Origin: Gordionus sp. m RMFG-2023
Lineage: Eukaryota; Nematomorpha; Gordioida; Chordodea; Parachordodidae
Reading direction: 5' to 3'
Assembly (NCBI RefSeq): GCF_954871325.1
Contig: NC_088778.1
Location: 26,769,120-26,833,119, forward strand
Length of the DNA stretch: 64,000 nt
In this document: positions 25,401 through 33,360 of the stretch, piece after piece
How the letters are laid out: every line of letters starts with the position of its first letter
Numbering within the stretch: the first letter of the stretch is position 1
Made by a program: the position numbers and the translations under genes
Notes under the pieces: model-generated
What the model was told of the DNA's origin: nothing
Seen by the model: only the letters and a program-made list of their open reading frames with translations
Database searches by the model: none

Positions 25401-28400
25401 ATTTAAAAAAAAACGCGCTCTAAAAATGATTATAAAGTTGATAAAATAACGCACTGCCGGAAAAAAACACTTTGCCACTAACACACACACATATATATCA
25501 CGAATCTAATTCTACCATATAAAATTTAGGCGTTAACGAGTGCCTCAAGGCGAATGGTGGTTGTTCCCAAAAGTGTATCGATCTTAAAAAGGGATTTTAC
25601 TGCGATTGCCAACATGGTTATTCTCTCTCGCCAGTCGATAACGTTACCTGCCTAGATACCAATGAATGCCTTCTTCCCGGAACTTGTTCCCAAATTTGCA
25701 TGAATACGGAAGGGGGGTTCAAGTGCGAGTGTCATGCTAGTAAAATGATTATTTTTTTTAAAAATATTAATGTGATGTAAATTTGTAAAATATTTGCTTA
25801 TTAATTATTATAATAAATTAATAAATATAAACAAAGCCTGAATATCTTAGTTCTTGTTTTTTTGATAGATAGCTCATTTACAAAATAAACGAAAATCCTT
25901 GTAGAAGTAGTTAACGTCAGTAAGCATTCTAAAAAATCGATTTGCGAGTCAACTCATTGCAAGTCTGAACCTTTTTTACGACTCCAACTTGAGTCATAAA
26001 AATTTGATTATTTAACAACATCAGATAGGAGATACCATTGAATTTATCCTTCATATTTATAAACAAATGTGAATAATTAAGATTACTCCTTGTACCCACT
26101 AGCCGACAACAGTACCTTTTGCAAAGCTAGCGGGGAATCGGCCAAGGTAATTTTTGCGAATAGGAGGGATATCCGGATGATTGACAGTGTCCCACTCACC
26201 ATGTATTCGAAATACAAGCTTTTGGTGTCGGAGCTTCATAGCTCGGTGGCCATCGATTTTGACATAGTAACTCAACGAGTGTTTTGGTCCGACGTCTCCA
26301 GCGAGACTATTTACAGGTTCGCGTTTTAAATATAATTTAGTTCTCATTTGCTATTTTTGTGAAACAAAAAAAATGAAACAGTAGCCTGAGATCACCTAGG
26401 CCGGAAATTTTTGCTGTTAATGCACTTGAAGTCAATGATATTCAAATTTGTGCAAGTCAACTTAATTGATATACGATATTTGAAATCTAAATTTTTTTTT
26501 AAAGTTCTTGTAATATTTTATTAATGATTTTGCGATACTTTAGTATTCATTTATATATAATCATGAAATAAAATGTATTATCATTGTTGATTTCTAACTT
26601 GAACATTATATTTAAAGTACTCCCCTTGTCCCCGAAGAAATAGTGGGTTCCAATAAGATCGAAACAATAGTTGAAGGTAATATAAGCATGCCAGATGGGA
26701 TAAGCGTGGATTGGATATACAGACTTATATATTGGACAGATACCGGCAAAAATACTATAGAAGTTGCCCGGTTAGCTGATCATACGAATTCTAATCAAAG
26801 TTTTACAGAAAAAGGATCGAAAGATAATCAAGTTATTAAAATTTATTGCGTTTCGTGGCTTTAAAAATTATAATAAAATAATTGATTGATTTGATTTATA
26901 AATATATTTAAAAATTTTTATTTCGAAATTTTTAAGAAAGAAAACAATTGAAATTTAATTTTATTTGGTTAATTTTTGCTATTTTTGAGGTTGTTTTCTT
27001 AAATAAATCGTGTATTTGCTATATTTGTTGAATAGTTTTAATTAAAATTTTTTTTTAATTTTAATAAATCCATCCGAAAATTATTTAATTAATTTATGAT
27101 AGAAAAACATTTTTTCGGGAAATATATTAATTTAAGAGTAGATAGAACCAATTTAAATTTTAAAAATCACCCGTAGTAAATGATTTAATTGGAGAAATAT
27201 ATACACTGATTGTTTTCCAAATTTCATTAATAATATCCTAAGTCTGATTTTTTTTTGTTTTCTTTAAAGTTTGAATAAAAATAAATTTTTTAAAGTTTTT
27301 TTTTTACATTTCTTAGATTTACTAATTTTTAATATTTGTTATATTAGTAATATATATTTTTTTACTAATAAACTCAATTAGACAAACATATTCACTAAAA
27401 TTTATAAAATAAGTCAAACAGCTCCCGAACCTTTGGAGGAGGTTCTGTAATCGCCAGAAAAATTTTGTTCGACTCAGACCTAGACGAGCCTAGAGCTATA
27501 CTAATAGATCCCAGGCACCGTTATCTTTATTGGACTGACTGGGGCGCTAAACCTAAGATAGAAAAATGTGGAGCGAATGGTGTTGGGAGACGCACGATTG
27601 TTAGCCGTAACATCGTTTGGCCCAATGGGTTGGCTATAGGTTTTTACTTTAGAAAAAATTTTATAAATGCATTGTTTCACGTAATATTGGAGTTATAACT
27701 TTTTTAAAAGTAATATTTGAAAATTTCTTTGGGCTTAGTAGTAGACTTCATTACCTTAAATTTTTATGATAGATCCACGATCAAATTGTATAGGGTAAAA
27801 GGTTAAGAATATTTTTTCAGTTTTTGAGAAAGCTGAAATTAAATTACTATGATTATAGACTTTTTTTATAATATAATTTTGGAAATGTATGTTTAATATT
27901 TCCAAATGCTTTTTTAAAATATAAAATCACAAGACTTTGCAAACAATAGGCTATTTTGGGTAGACGCGAAATTAGATCAGATCGTTAGCTCAGATCTAGA
28001 GGGTCAAAATCGGTATATAGTTTTGGATTCAAAGCAAAATATCAGACACCCCTTCGCGATCACAGTTTTTGAAGTGAAATTAATATAAATTTTAATATTT
28101 TTTTCTTTTCCAAAATAGGATCGGACCAGGCCAGACCTAGGTTTCTCCCCAACCGGATCCCATTTTTTGATTTTTGGGCAGGTTTATATTCTTTATCAAA
28201 AAAAAACTGGCCTAACAAAAATTTGCATGATGGTAGCAGTTTCATTTCGAATCATGGCACCTTATTACCAAAAATTAGTATTCTTAAAAATTACTTTTGA
28301 AAGGTAACAAACTACAATACCATTTTTAAAAAGGTAATTAGCTACACATTTAGAAAAAAGGTAACTTATAGTTACTTCTTTCCCCATATGGTTTATTACT

Positions 28401-31400
28401 ATACTTTAACAACACTACTAAATAATCGAGGTCCAATTTTTAAAAAATAAGCTCGGATTTAATTTTTTCCATTTTCAAGCTCACCTGTTTGGATTAATAA
28501 TGTTTTTTTGCCCTAGCCCGATTCTTTCAACATAAGGCTCTATATTTAGTAGTGTTATTAAACGGTATTTGAGACGATTTAAACTACCAACTTAATATTA
28601 GAAAAATATTACGCAAACATTAAGATTTTGCTCGTAGGTGGCACAAAGATTTTGACATTTATTAGCCAAATCTCGAAGCATCGGCTCAAATTGAGCCGTT
28701 TAACAACACTATTATTTAGCGTAGATTGAATTTTTTATTCATCTTTGGTATGGATTAATAATTCATAAAAAGAAATAAAGATTTTTTTATATTCATATTA
28801 TCGTAGGATTGGATGTACTGGACCGACTGGGAAAACGAAACACTTTTTTCTGCAAACAAATTTACCGGGGCCGATCTCAAACCTTTAGCTCGAGATCTAT
28901 ACTCTCCCATGGACGTGCGAGTGTACCATCCTCTTAGACAACCCGTATATAATTTAGACGGCACCCCAGTTATCAATGTGTGCGGTAGTTACCATTACAA
29001 CGGGGGCTGTCAACATTTGTGTCTCCCCGGGCCAAGTTTGTATTTTATTTTTTTTCTGGGATATTGTGGGCTGCACATCAAACCAAGCCCTCGTATCTGA
29101 CGCATTGAAATTGTCCTCAGGAGAGACAAAAACAAACAATTTCAAAAAAGTTTTTTATGAAAAATCAATTTCATGAAAATTTTAGATGAGGTTTGCACTG
29201 AAGACGACGGACGATTAGAGACAATGTGCGTAATCGCACACTGAAATTTATAGAGGAGATATTTTACTCATGCTGAAATATATTTTACGTAAGTTCAGAT
29301 TTTTTCAAATTTAAAAAAAAACGCGCTTAAGAAGATTTGTTGAATGCGTTTTTAAATTTGAAGTTCTGATTTTTGCAAAAATTATATTCCAATATGTTTA
29401 TAATACTTAACTATTCTATAAATTTTCGAAAATCTTTGTTCGATTAACTAGTTTTTTTAAAACTTTATACGCTTAAAAATTAAAAAGGATTAACCTAAAT
29501 ATTAATCAGGTAATGTAATACACATATAGCCTGATCACATGAAAAAGTTTGATATGTTTTTTAATGCAAAGATTTCTGCCACGGAGGGGTATGAGATTCA
29601 AGATAGTCATTATCATCATTTAAATATAGTTGGAGGGAGGAAGATAAAATTCATTGGCGTAGGGGTGGGAGAGTGGGAATCCCTGTTATCGCGTTAAAAT
29701 ATAATTTTATATATTATGCCTCCAAATCTAATATCAAATTTTTTTTACCATAAAATTATTTTAAACTCAAAAATTCAAGGTAGATTATGTTGCATCTAAC
29801 ATTTTTTTAAAAACTATTATGCATAATTTAGGCCATAACAAGTCGGTTAGTAATGGTTTATCGGCTCTTTACATTTGCGCCTGCTCAACAGGATGGACCG
29901 TAGATCCCAAAGATGCCGCCAAATGTATATTAAACGAAAACGGGCTCATTGCGAACTATAAAGCTTCCGAAAATGGAAAAGTTAGTTTGAATAATATGGT
30001 TGCGTTATTTTTAAAATGAATATATTAAAATAGTATTGTTTAATCTTGGAATTAATTTTATGGTCTTTGGGAATCGGTCTAAAATTAATTGCCTATATAT
30101 CCAGCTTTTTAAAAATATTTATATTACGAATTATTCTGTATTTATGTGTTATCTAACTTAAGATTCAGGAGTCATCTACTTCTAAAAATTCACAAGATAT
30201 TCGCCCACCATCTTCAAGCTTTGCCCAAGGATTTACCAAAATTTTCAACAATAATGATCTTCATAACGATAAATCCGATATATTTTCTCGAAATGGTGAT
30301 ATAATATAATTTTTTTTTACCTAAAGATTATGTACCAAAGTATCAGCCATCTTAATTTCGTCGCTTGGGAATTAGGTTATTGCATATCCACTTTTTATCA
30401 AAAATGACTTTTTTTACCTAAATAAATTTTTTTGTAATTTTACTTTTATTTACATAGAAAAATTCGAAATATTTAATAAATTAAATTATAGCCAATATAA
30501 GGTTAGCCATCCTATTGAAAACAATAGAAACTTAATTTTTAAAATTGCTCTCCTGTAAAATTATAGAAAGTGGAGATGGGATAATCTAATTTTCGGGCGA
30601 CGATTTATCAAATTTATTTTATTCTGTCACATGATTTTTCCCGGTTACATATGGATTATAGCTAAAATACTATGAAAGTTGTAGCCTATAATTATTTTAT
30701 TTTTTTTACAAATGCTACGTATAAATATTCACGAAGATGATTATAACCATTCCCACTACCGAGCCGTGAATAGTGCAGAATCTCAAAAATTTGGTTCGTT
30801 GCAACAAATCAAGGAAGGTACAACCGCTAAAAAATCGCGCAGAAAGTCGGGATTCGCAATATTTGCCGGAGTCTTTATTACCTTTTTAGTCACCTCATTG
30901 GTAAACCTTTGATTTAAAAAATGTTCGATACTATATTCCGTTTGGAACCTACATGCCTGTAACTACCAAAAAGGGCACTTATGGGCCAAAGACACACAAA
31001 ATCTTTTGATCTCGAAAGAGTTGTTATTTTTGGTGTTTTATGTAAGTTTACACTCAAAAAGGTTTAGATATAAGTCTTTTCATACAAATTATTTGTATTT
31101 CACTACAAAAATTTGCACAAATAATACTAGCTGCTTATTCACGAATTCCATTTTAAAAATGACGTGCATAGTATTATTTGTGAGTACGAAAGGGATAACA
31201 GAAAGAATATGATCGAAATATGTAATATGCGAAAATTTCTAGTTGGGATAACTGAACTACAAACAGTTATGGTTTCTAAATACTTAAAAAAAAATGTTTT
31301 TCTAGTTGTACTTCCTGAGGGTTCTAGTTTTCACAATAAGCATAAAAATTATTTGCACTCTTCTTAGAACCGTTTTCGTAGATTATAAAATGAGTTCAGT

Positions 31401-31854
31401 TTTCGGCTCCTGTTTTAAAAGTTGGGTCTTGGTCCAGTTCCTAAATTTCTCCCGGTTCCGGGGAATTCGTTTTTATTGCATCATAATTCAAACCTATTTT
31501 ATTTGTGTAAACGGTCCTTTCCCAAAACAGATAATCTTCTTACTTTGGAAAAATTATTCTAACCGCACCATCAAAAGTCTCAATTTTGATAACCCAGTTT
31601 ATCGCAAAACTACCGAAGACCAAATTAGTCTACCTCGCGCTTTCGAAAGCTCAGAATCTAAGAAGAGTAATTCAAGCCTAAATGGGGGCTATAGCACTGT
31701 CGGTGAAGAAAGTCGTAAACACAACTTTTACGCCCTTCCGGCCCAACCCCTCGAGGAAGAAGAAGCCTTTTTTGACGATTTCGATTCCACGAAATCCCCC
31801 CACGAATACCTTAATAATTTTAATGGGGGGAGGAAGGCTAACGAATACGTTTAA
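13281..31854 (+). CDS. LDLR/VLDLR-type lipoprotein receptor gene (16 exons, 5' end missing)
   Basis: Type I endocytic receptor of the LDLR/VLDLR/lipophorin-receptor family, expected to bind lipoprotein particles at the cell surface and release them in endosomes. Joined exons: 13281-13400, 13445-13564, 13767-13944, 22305-22531, 23847-23966, 25002-25127, 25530-25739, 26082-26316, 26618-26770, 27422-27639, 27934-28073, 28807-29035, 29832-29980, 30163-30295, 30737-30900, 31531-31854. All junctions are GT/AG, phases match throughout, and the sum (2846 nt) gives 947 codons plus stop after the first partial codon. Domain order is 7 LDLa, EGF, calcium-type EGF, six-bladed YWTD propeller, EGF, stem, TM, tail with NPVY. 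One propeller and an [12 protein letters not shown] tail mark the LDLR/VLDLR subfamily, not LRP1/2. Repeat 2 has extra residues between Cys 2 and 3, and a long linker separates repeats 4 and 5, both as in vertebrate LDLR. The signal-peptide exon was not found. The 8.4-kb third intron is full of transposons. Confidence 0.93.
13445..13564 (+). CDS. LDLR-type receptor exon: LDLa repeat 2
   Basis: 120-nt phase 1-1 exon after a 44-nt intron. It encodes a six-cysteine LDLa with [11 protein letters not shown]. Two or three extra residues lie between Cys 2 and Cys 3 (CQSAKNVC), the same peculiarity as in repeat 2 of vertebrate LDLR. Confidence 0.88.
13767..13944 (+). CDS. LDLR-type receptor exon: LDLa repeat 3 and first half of repeat 4
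   Basis: Phase 1 start, phase 2 end, donor GTAAGT. It encodes repeat 3 ([11 protein letters not shown]) and the start of repeat 4 up to CIPS plus two bases of an Arg codon. The repeat is finished by the exon at 22305, across an 8.4-kb intron. Confidence 0.88.
14639..14767. mobile_element. Short inverted-repeat element with GGCGTA ends
   Basis: Ends TTGGCGTAAATCC and CTCTAAATACGCCACGG are imperfectly inverted and resemble the common CAGTGGCGTA hAT terminus. No target duplication was found. Confidence 0.4.
17045..17239. mobile_element. hAT MITE, TAGTGTTG family
   Basis: 195 bp. Terminal inverted repeat TAGTGTTGTTAAACGGCT / AGCCGTTTAACAACACTA. Perfect 8-bp target duplication ATGAAACC at 17037-17044 and 17240-17247. 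Internal signature AAGATTTTGCTCAT. Confidence 0.95.
17283..17532. mobile_element. Inverted-repeat element (about 250 bp), copy 1
   Basis: Ends TTGCCTGAGAATTAGATTAT and ATAACCTAATTCTCAGGCAA are inverted. The interior, including TTTTACAGGAGAGCAATTTT, matches the copy at 30359-30602 in reverse orientation. Confidence 0.85.
19351..19500. repeat. Dispersed repeat, copy 1
   Basis: CAAATTTGCCTGTTCTCGTA, a C-rich stretch, AAAATGTTTACAATATAT and GGAAGAATTTGAAAGAAAAA recur in the same order at 40285-40440. Class not identified. Confidence 0.75.
19925..20060. repeat. GC-rich CCCGG island
   Basis: CCCGGGTTCGGGC and CAAGCCCGGTCCAGTCCG blocks like those of the GC-rich hAT MITEs. Ends not resolved. Confidence 0.5.
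20405..20830. repeat. GC-rich CCCGG island
   Basis: GATATCTACTCTTTGCTCGC and GAGCCGGAAATTGCAGATCT are roughly inverted, as in the intact copy at 52891-53177. More CCCGA/CCCGG blocks follow to 20830. Confidence 0.5.
21162..21361. mobile_element. Palindromic element of about 200 bp
   Basis: Ends GCCGCATTTATGGTAGACGC and GCGCTTACTATAAATGCAGC form an inverted repeat of about 22 bp. It abuts the next two elements. Confidence 0.8.
21360..21425. mobile_element. 66-bp palindromic mini-element
   Basis: Perfect terminal TAACCCCTCT / AGAGGGGTTA. Interior GTGAATTCGCGGCGA is shared with the neighbours and with the 50.0-kb cluster. Confidence 0.75.
21424..21534. mobile_element. 111-bp inverted-repeat element, TA-flanked
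   Basis: TACCCTGCATTCACAG and TGAATGCAGGGTA are inverted and end in TA, compatible with a TA target duplication as in Tc1/mariner MITEs. A related copy starts at 50052. Confidence 0.75.
21719..21943. mobile_element. hAT MITE, TAGTGTTG family, long copy
   Basis: 225 bp. Flanked by GGGCCACT and GAGCCACT (7 of 8 identical). Ends carry GATGCAAAATGG and CGATTTTGCATC. Interior GGTCATAGATGGCACAAAGG matches the family. Confidence 0.85.
22305..22531 (+). CDS. LDLR-type receptor exon: rest of LDLa 4, linker, LDLa 5
   Basis: Acceptor TTAG at 22301-22304. The split Arg codon (AG+A) restores [19 protein letters not shown] linker of about 25 residues follows, then repeat 5 with [15 protein letters not shown]. 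The donor GTAAGA falls inside the last Cys codon (phase 1). A long linker between repeats 4 and 5 is an LDLR hallmark; repeat 5 is central for lipoprotein binding in vertebrates. Codons are clearly richer in G+C than in the first three exons. Confidence 0.93.
23157..23331 (+). mobile_element. tRNA-derived SINE, copy 1
   Basis: tRNA-like head with A-box region GTGGCCTAGTCGGTAAGAGC and a degraded B box (AGAATCAAATC), then a G-rich body and a tail TTAATATACAAAAAAA. Flanking duplication TGGTCGTT at 23149-23156 and 23332-23339. It lies in a receptor intron in sense orientation. Confidence 0.88.
23847..23966 (+). CDS. LDLR-type receptor exon: LDLa repeat 6
   Basis: 120-nt phase 1-1 exon. Its first two bases finish the Cys codon ending repeat 5. 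Six cysteines and [11 protein letters not shown] calcium site are intact. Confidence 0.92.
24316..24495 (+). repeat. Tandem duplication of about 113 bp in receptor intron
   Basis: CAAAACTCTTCCCTCT and TTAGTACATGCAAATTA recur as CCAAACTCTACCCTCT and TTAGTACATGCAAATTA about 113 bp later. Confidence 0.75.
25002..25127 (+). CDS. LDLR-type receptor exon: LDLa repeat 7
   Basis: 126-nt phase 1-1 exon. Six cysteines are present, but the C-terminal calcium loop is atypical ([12 protein letters not shown] instead of DGxxDCxDxSDE), so calcium affinity may differ. A basic stretch (KKHKK) precedes it. It is followed directly by the EGF pair, as in LDLR. Confidence 0.88.
25530..25739 (+). CDS. LDLR-type receptor exon: EGF-A and calcium-binding EGF-B
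   Basis: Phase 1-1 exon encoding two EGF modules. The first starts [16 protein letters not shown]; the second starts [15 protein letters not shown], the N-terminal Asp and Asn/Glu fitting the calcium-binding EGF class. In vertebrate LDLR these two modules occupy two exons; here they are fused in one. Confidence 0.93.
26082..26316 (+). CDS. LDLR-type receptor exon: start of YWTD propeller
   Basis: Phase 1 start, phase 2 end. It carries the last EGF cysteine, then blade 1 ([12 protein letters not shown]) and the conserved VAIDFD...RVFWSD strand of blade 2. Blade 1 lacks YWTD, as in vertebrate LDLR. Confidence 0.92.
26618..26770 (+). CDS. LDLR-type receptor exon: YWTD propeller blade 3
   Basis: Acceptor TTTAAAG at 26611-26617, phase 2. 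It encodes [18 protein letters not shown]. The donor at 26771 (GTTAGC) was chosen because it alone gives phase 2 and joins in frame to the next exon. An open frame reads past it for about 94 nt, so intron retention would add residues and then stop. Confidence 0.86.
27422..27639 (+). CDS. LDLR-type receptor exon: YWTD propeller blade 4
   Basis: Phase 2 start, phase 1 end. It encodes [20 protein letters not shown] and ends in IVWPNGLAI, the standard propeller signature. Donor GTTTTT at 27640 is weak but gives the only in-frame junction. Confidence 0.91.
27934..28073 (+). CDS. LDLR-type receptor exon: YWTD propeller blade 5
   Basis: Acceptor CAAG; phase 1 start, phase 0 end, donor GTGAAA. It encodes [19 protein letters not shown] and HPFAITVFE, matching LDLR blade 5 closely (YWVD/FWVD variant in both). 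Confidence 0.92.
28550..28711. mobile_element. hAT MITE, TAGTGTTG family
   Basis: 162 bp. TAGTGTTATTAAACGG and GCCGTTTAACAACACTA ends. Flanks ATATTTAG and TTATTTAG (7 of 8). In the receptor intron before the last propeller exon. Confidence 0.92.
28807..29035 (+). CDS. LDLR-type receptor exon: last propeller blade and start of EGF-C
   Basis: Phase 0 start, phase 1 end. It encodes [20 protein letters not shown], then the post-propeller segment and [19 protein letters not shown], the first half of the EGF that packs against the propeller. Confidence 0.93.
29832..29980 (+). CDS. LDLR-type receptor exon: end of EGF-C and start of stem
   Basis: Phase 1 start, phase 0 end. It encodes [14 protein letters not shown] and the last EGF cysteine (AAKCI), followed by stem. 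The donor is GTTAGT. Confidence 0.87.
30163..30295 (+). CDS. LDLR-type receptor exon: juxtamembrane stem
   Basis: Low-complexity Ser/Asn-rich exon ([19 protein letters not shown]...), phase 0 start, phase 1 end. It occupies the position of the O-glycosylated domain of vertebrate receptors. There is no clear sequence homology; the call rests on splice phase and position. Confidence 0.75.
30359..30602. mobile_element. Inverted-repeat element (about 245 bp), copy 2
   Basis: Ends CGTCGCTTGGGAATTAGGTT and TAATCTAATTTTCGGGCGAC are inverted. The interior is the reverse complement of the 17283-17532 copy (for example AAAATTGCTCTCCTGTAAAA). Confidence 0.87.
30737..30900 (+). CDS. LDLR-type receptor exon: stem and first part of transmembrane helix
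   Basis: Phase 1 start, phase 0 end. A basic stretch (KKSRRKSG) comes before a hydrophobic run beginning [16 protein letters not shown]. The intron interrupts the membrane helix, which continues in the next exon as IIFLLW. Confidence 0.85.
31531..31854 (+). CDS. LDLR-type receptor last exon: end of TM and cytoplasmic tail with NPVY
   Basis: Acceptor CAAAACAG; stop TAA at 31852-31854. It encodes [13 protein letters not shown], then [16 protein letters not shown], the FxNPxY signal bound by PTB adaptors (ARH/Dab class) for clathrin endocytosis. The tail, about 100 residues, is longer than vertebrate LDLR (about 50). Acidic clusters ([11 protein letters not shown]) sit near the C-terminus. A polyadenylation signal AATAAA lies at 31991-31996. 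Confidence 0.95.
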   Translation: MIFLLWKNYSNRTIKSLNFDNPVYRKTTEDQISLPRAFESSESKKSNSSLNGGYSTVGEESRKHNFYALPAQPLEEEEAFFDDFDSTKSPHEYLNNFNGGRKANEYV

Positions 31855-33203
31855 GGTTATGTTCGGCTGAGGTTTCAATTTTTGATAAACGGGATAGTTA
31901 CATTTATGCTTTAAAAAAATGTAAGATATTGTTTTTAAATCACCCATACCAAAAAAGAAATTAAACTTGCAAGCAGTATCTATTTATAAAAATAAATTAA
32001 TAAATTGGAGGACCCCTATTTATTTATTATCTAAAATATTTCTTAGGAAAAAAAATTATTCATTGAATCAAAAAAATTATATAATTGACTTTTCACACAC
32101 TTCTTTGTCCTTCGTTAGTTTGTAATTTATTTTTATAGTATTTATTTAAATATTAGTTAGGGTCCCCTTCACCTATATTAGTTAGGGTCAATCAAAAGCA
32201 TATGTTTATGAGTTAAAGTCACCCATGTTTCTGACAAAGGACAGGCACCATGCAACTCAAAAAAAACTACAAATATATTAATGCGTAAAAGATTCGATAT
32301 TGGAATCGATATTCGCAAAATTTATATATAAATTCTTCCCTTCCTTTCTAGTTCAAAAAAAACAATTATGTGAAATTTTTTTTAAAAAAAAATCTCCAAT
32401 TTGATTTTAAATTTTAATCATTGATAAATGTATCTAAATTTTTTTTTTATGATTTAAATTAGAATCTGAATGTAGCTTTTAATATAGGCATTATCAAAAT
32501 ATATATACTCAATCATGCTAATTTTCATTACATTTTTTTTTGTTGAATCGTATTAATTCGAGAATATTTGCGTATTTTATATACATAAAAATTTATGAAA
32601 ATTTAATTTATAATTTTATATATTATACATTTTTTTTGTTTACTTTACAATTTTATGTTGTGTAATAAAATTCATTTTATAACATTTATTAGATATCCTC
32701 TTAAATTACTTGTTATAATTACGAAATTTTAAAGATATATATATTATAATCACATTTTAAAATAATTTCCACATGAAACATAAAACTTAATTTTTTTCAT
32801 ACCAAAATATACAATATTGCTTATGGAAAAATATTTAAAAATATCCTTTTAAACCGCGAACATTTAAATTTATTTTCATTTCCTCCGAACTTATATAATA
32901 TTATAAATATAATCATGAATTTGAATTTTGTTTATTTTTTTTTATATATTTATATTATATATAATATATAAAATAAAATTTAATATATTTTATTTACAAT
33001 ATAAATTTATATATTTATAATAAAATGTATATAAATAATAATATTTTTTTTCTCATTATAATTAAAATAAAACTATAATAAACAAATTGATGATATTATT
33101 TAAAATTGAATATACGAATACAATCGTCGATTATCGGGGGTAAAAAACTTGTGTTTTGGTAGATGACGGTAAATACTTTTATTTAACAAATCGGTAAATA
33201 TGA
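31855..33203. other. Convergent intergenic gap
   Basis: About 1.35 kb of very AT-rich sequence between the two stop codons. It holds a candidate poly(A) signal for the receptor (31991-31996, plus) and one for the PDZ gene (33204-33209, minus) at its edges. No gene or recognisable repeat is seen inside. Confidence 0.7.
31991..31996 (+). terminator. Candidate polyadenylation signal of the receptor gene
   Basis: AATAAA 137 nt after the stop codon. AT-rich context makes chance matches common. Confidence 0.4.
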
Positions 33204-33209
33204 TTTATT
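33204..33209 (-). terminator. Candidate polyadenylation signal of the PDZ scaffold gene
   Basis: AATAAA on the minus strand, one base after the stop codon. If used, the 3' UTR would be only about 15-30 nt; others may lie further into the gap. Confidence 0.35.
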
Positions 33210-33210
33210 G

Positions 33211-33360
33211 CTAAGTTTCGGCTTCGACTGAACTTTGTTGGGCGGCTTTGGCGATTTCGAAAGAAATGGTGCCTTTTAAGTTATTCAAAAAATTATTGGC
33301 TTGAGTATTTGACATATTTTCTAAAGATTGTCCATTCACACTGAGAATACGATCACCTTT
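33211..33360 (-). CDS. PDZ scaffold last exon: second half of final PDZ
   Basis: Encodes KGDRILSVNGQSLENMSNTQ and a short tail ending in SSVEAET before TAG (33211-33213). It is phase 0. The GDRI..VNG strand and alpha-B helix are present. AATAAA sits 1 nt after the stop on the minus strand. Confidence 0.94.
   Translation of the reverse strand, partial: KGDRILSVNGQSLENMSNTQANNFLNNLKGTISFEIAKAAQQSSVEAET

Noticed and set aside
28954-29145. Minus-strand frames over receptor exons (also 26099-26347, 28755-28976, 31678-31947)
   Set aside because: Antisense shadows of well-supported exons.
13281-31854. LRP1/megalin (giant LRP) identity
   Set aside because: Only one propeller and seven LDLa repeats, with an [12 protein letters not shown] tail; this is LDLR/VLDLR layout.
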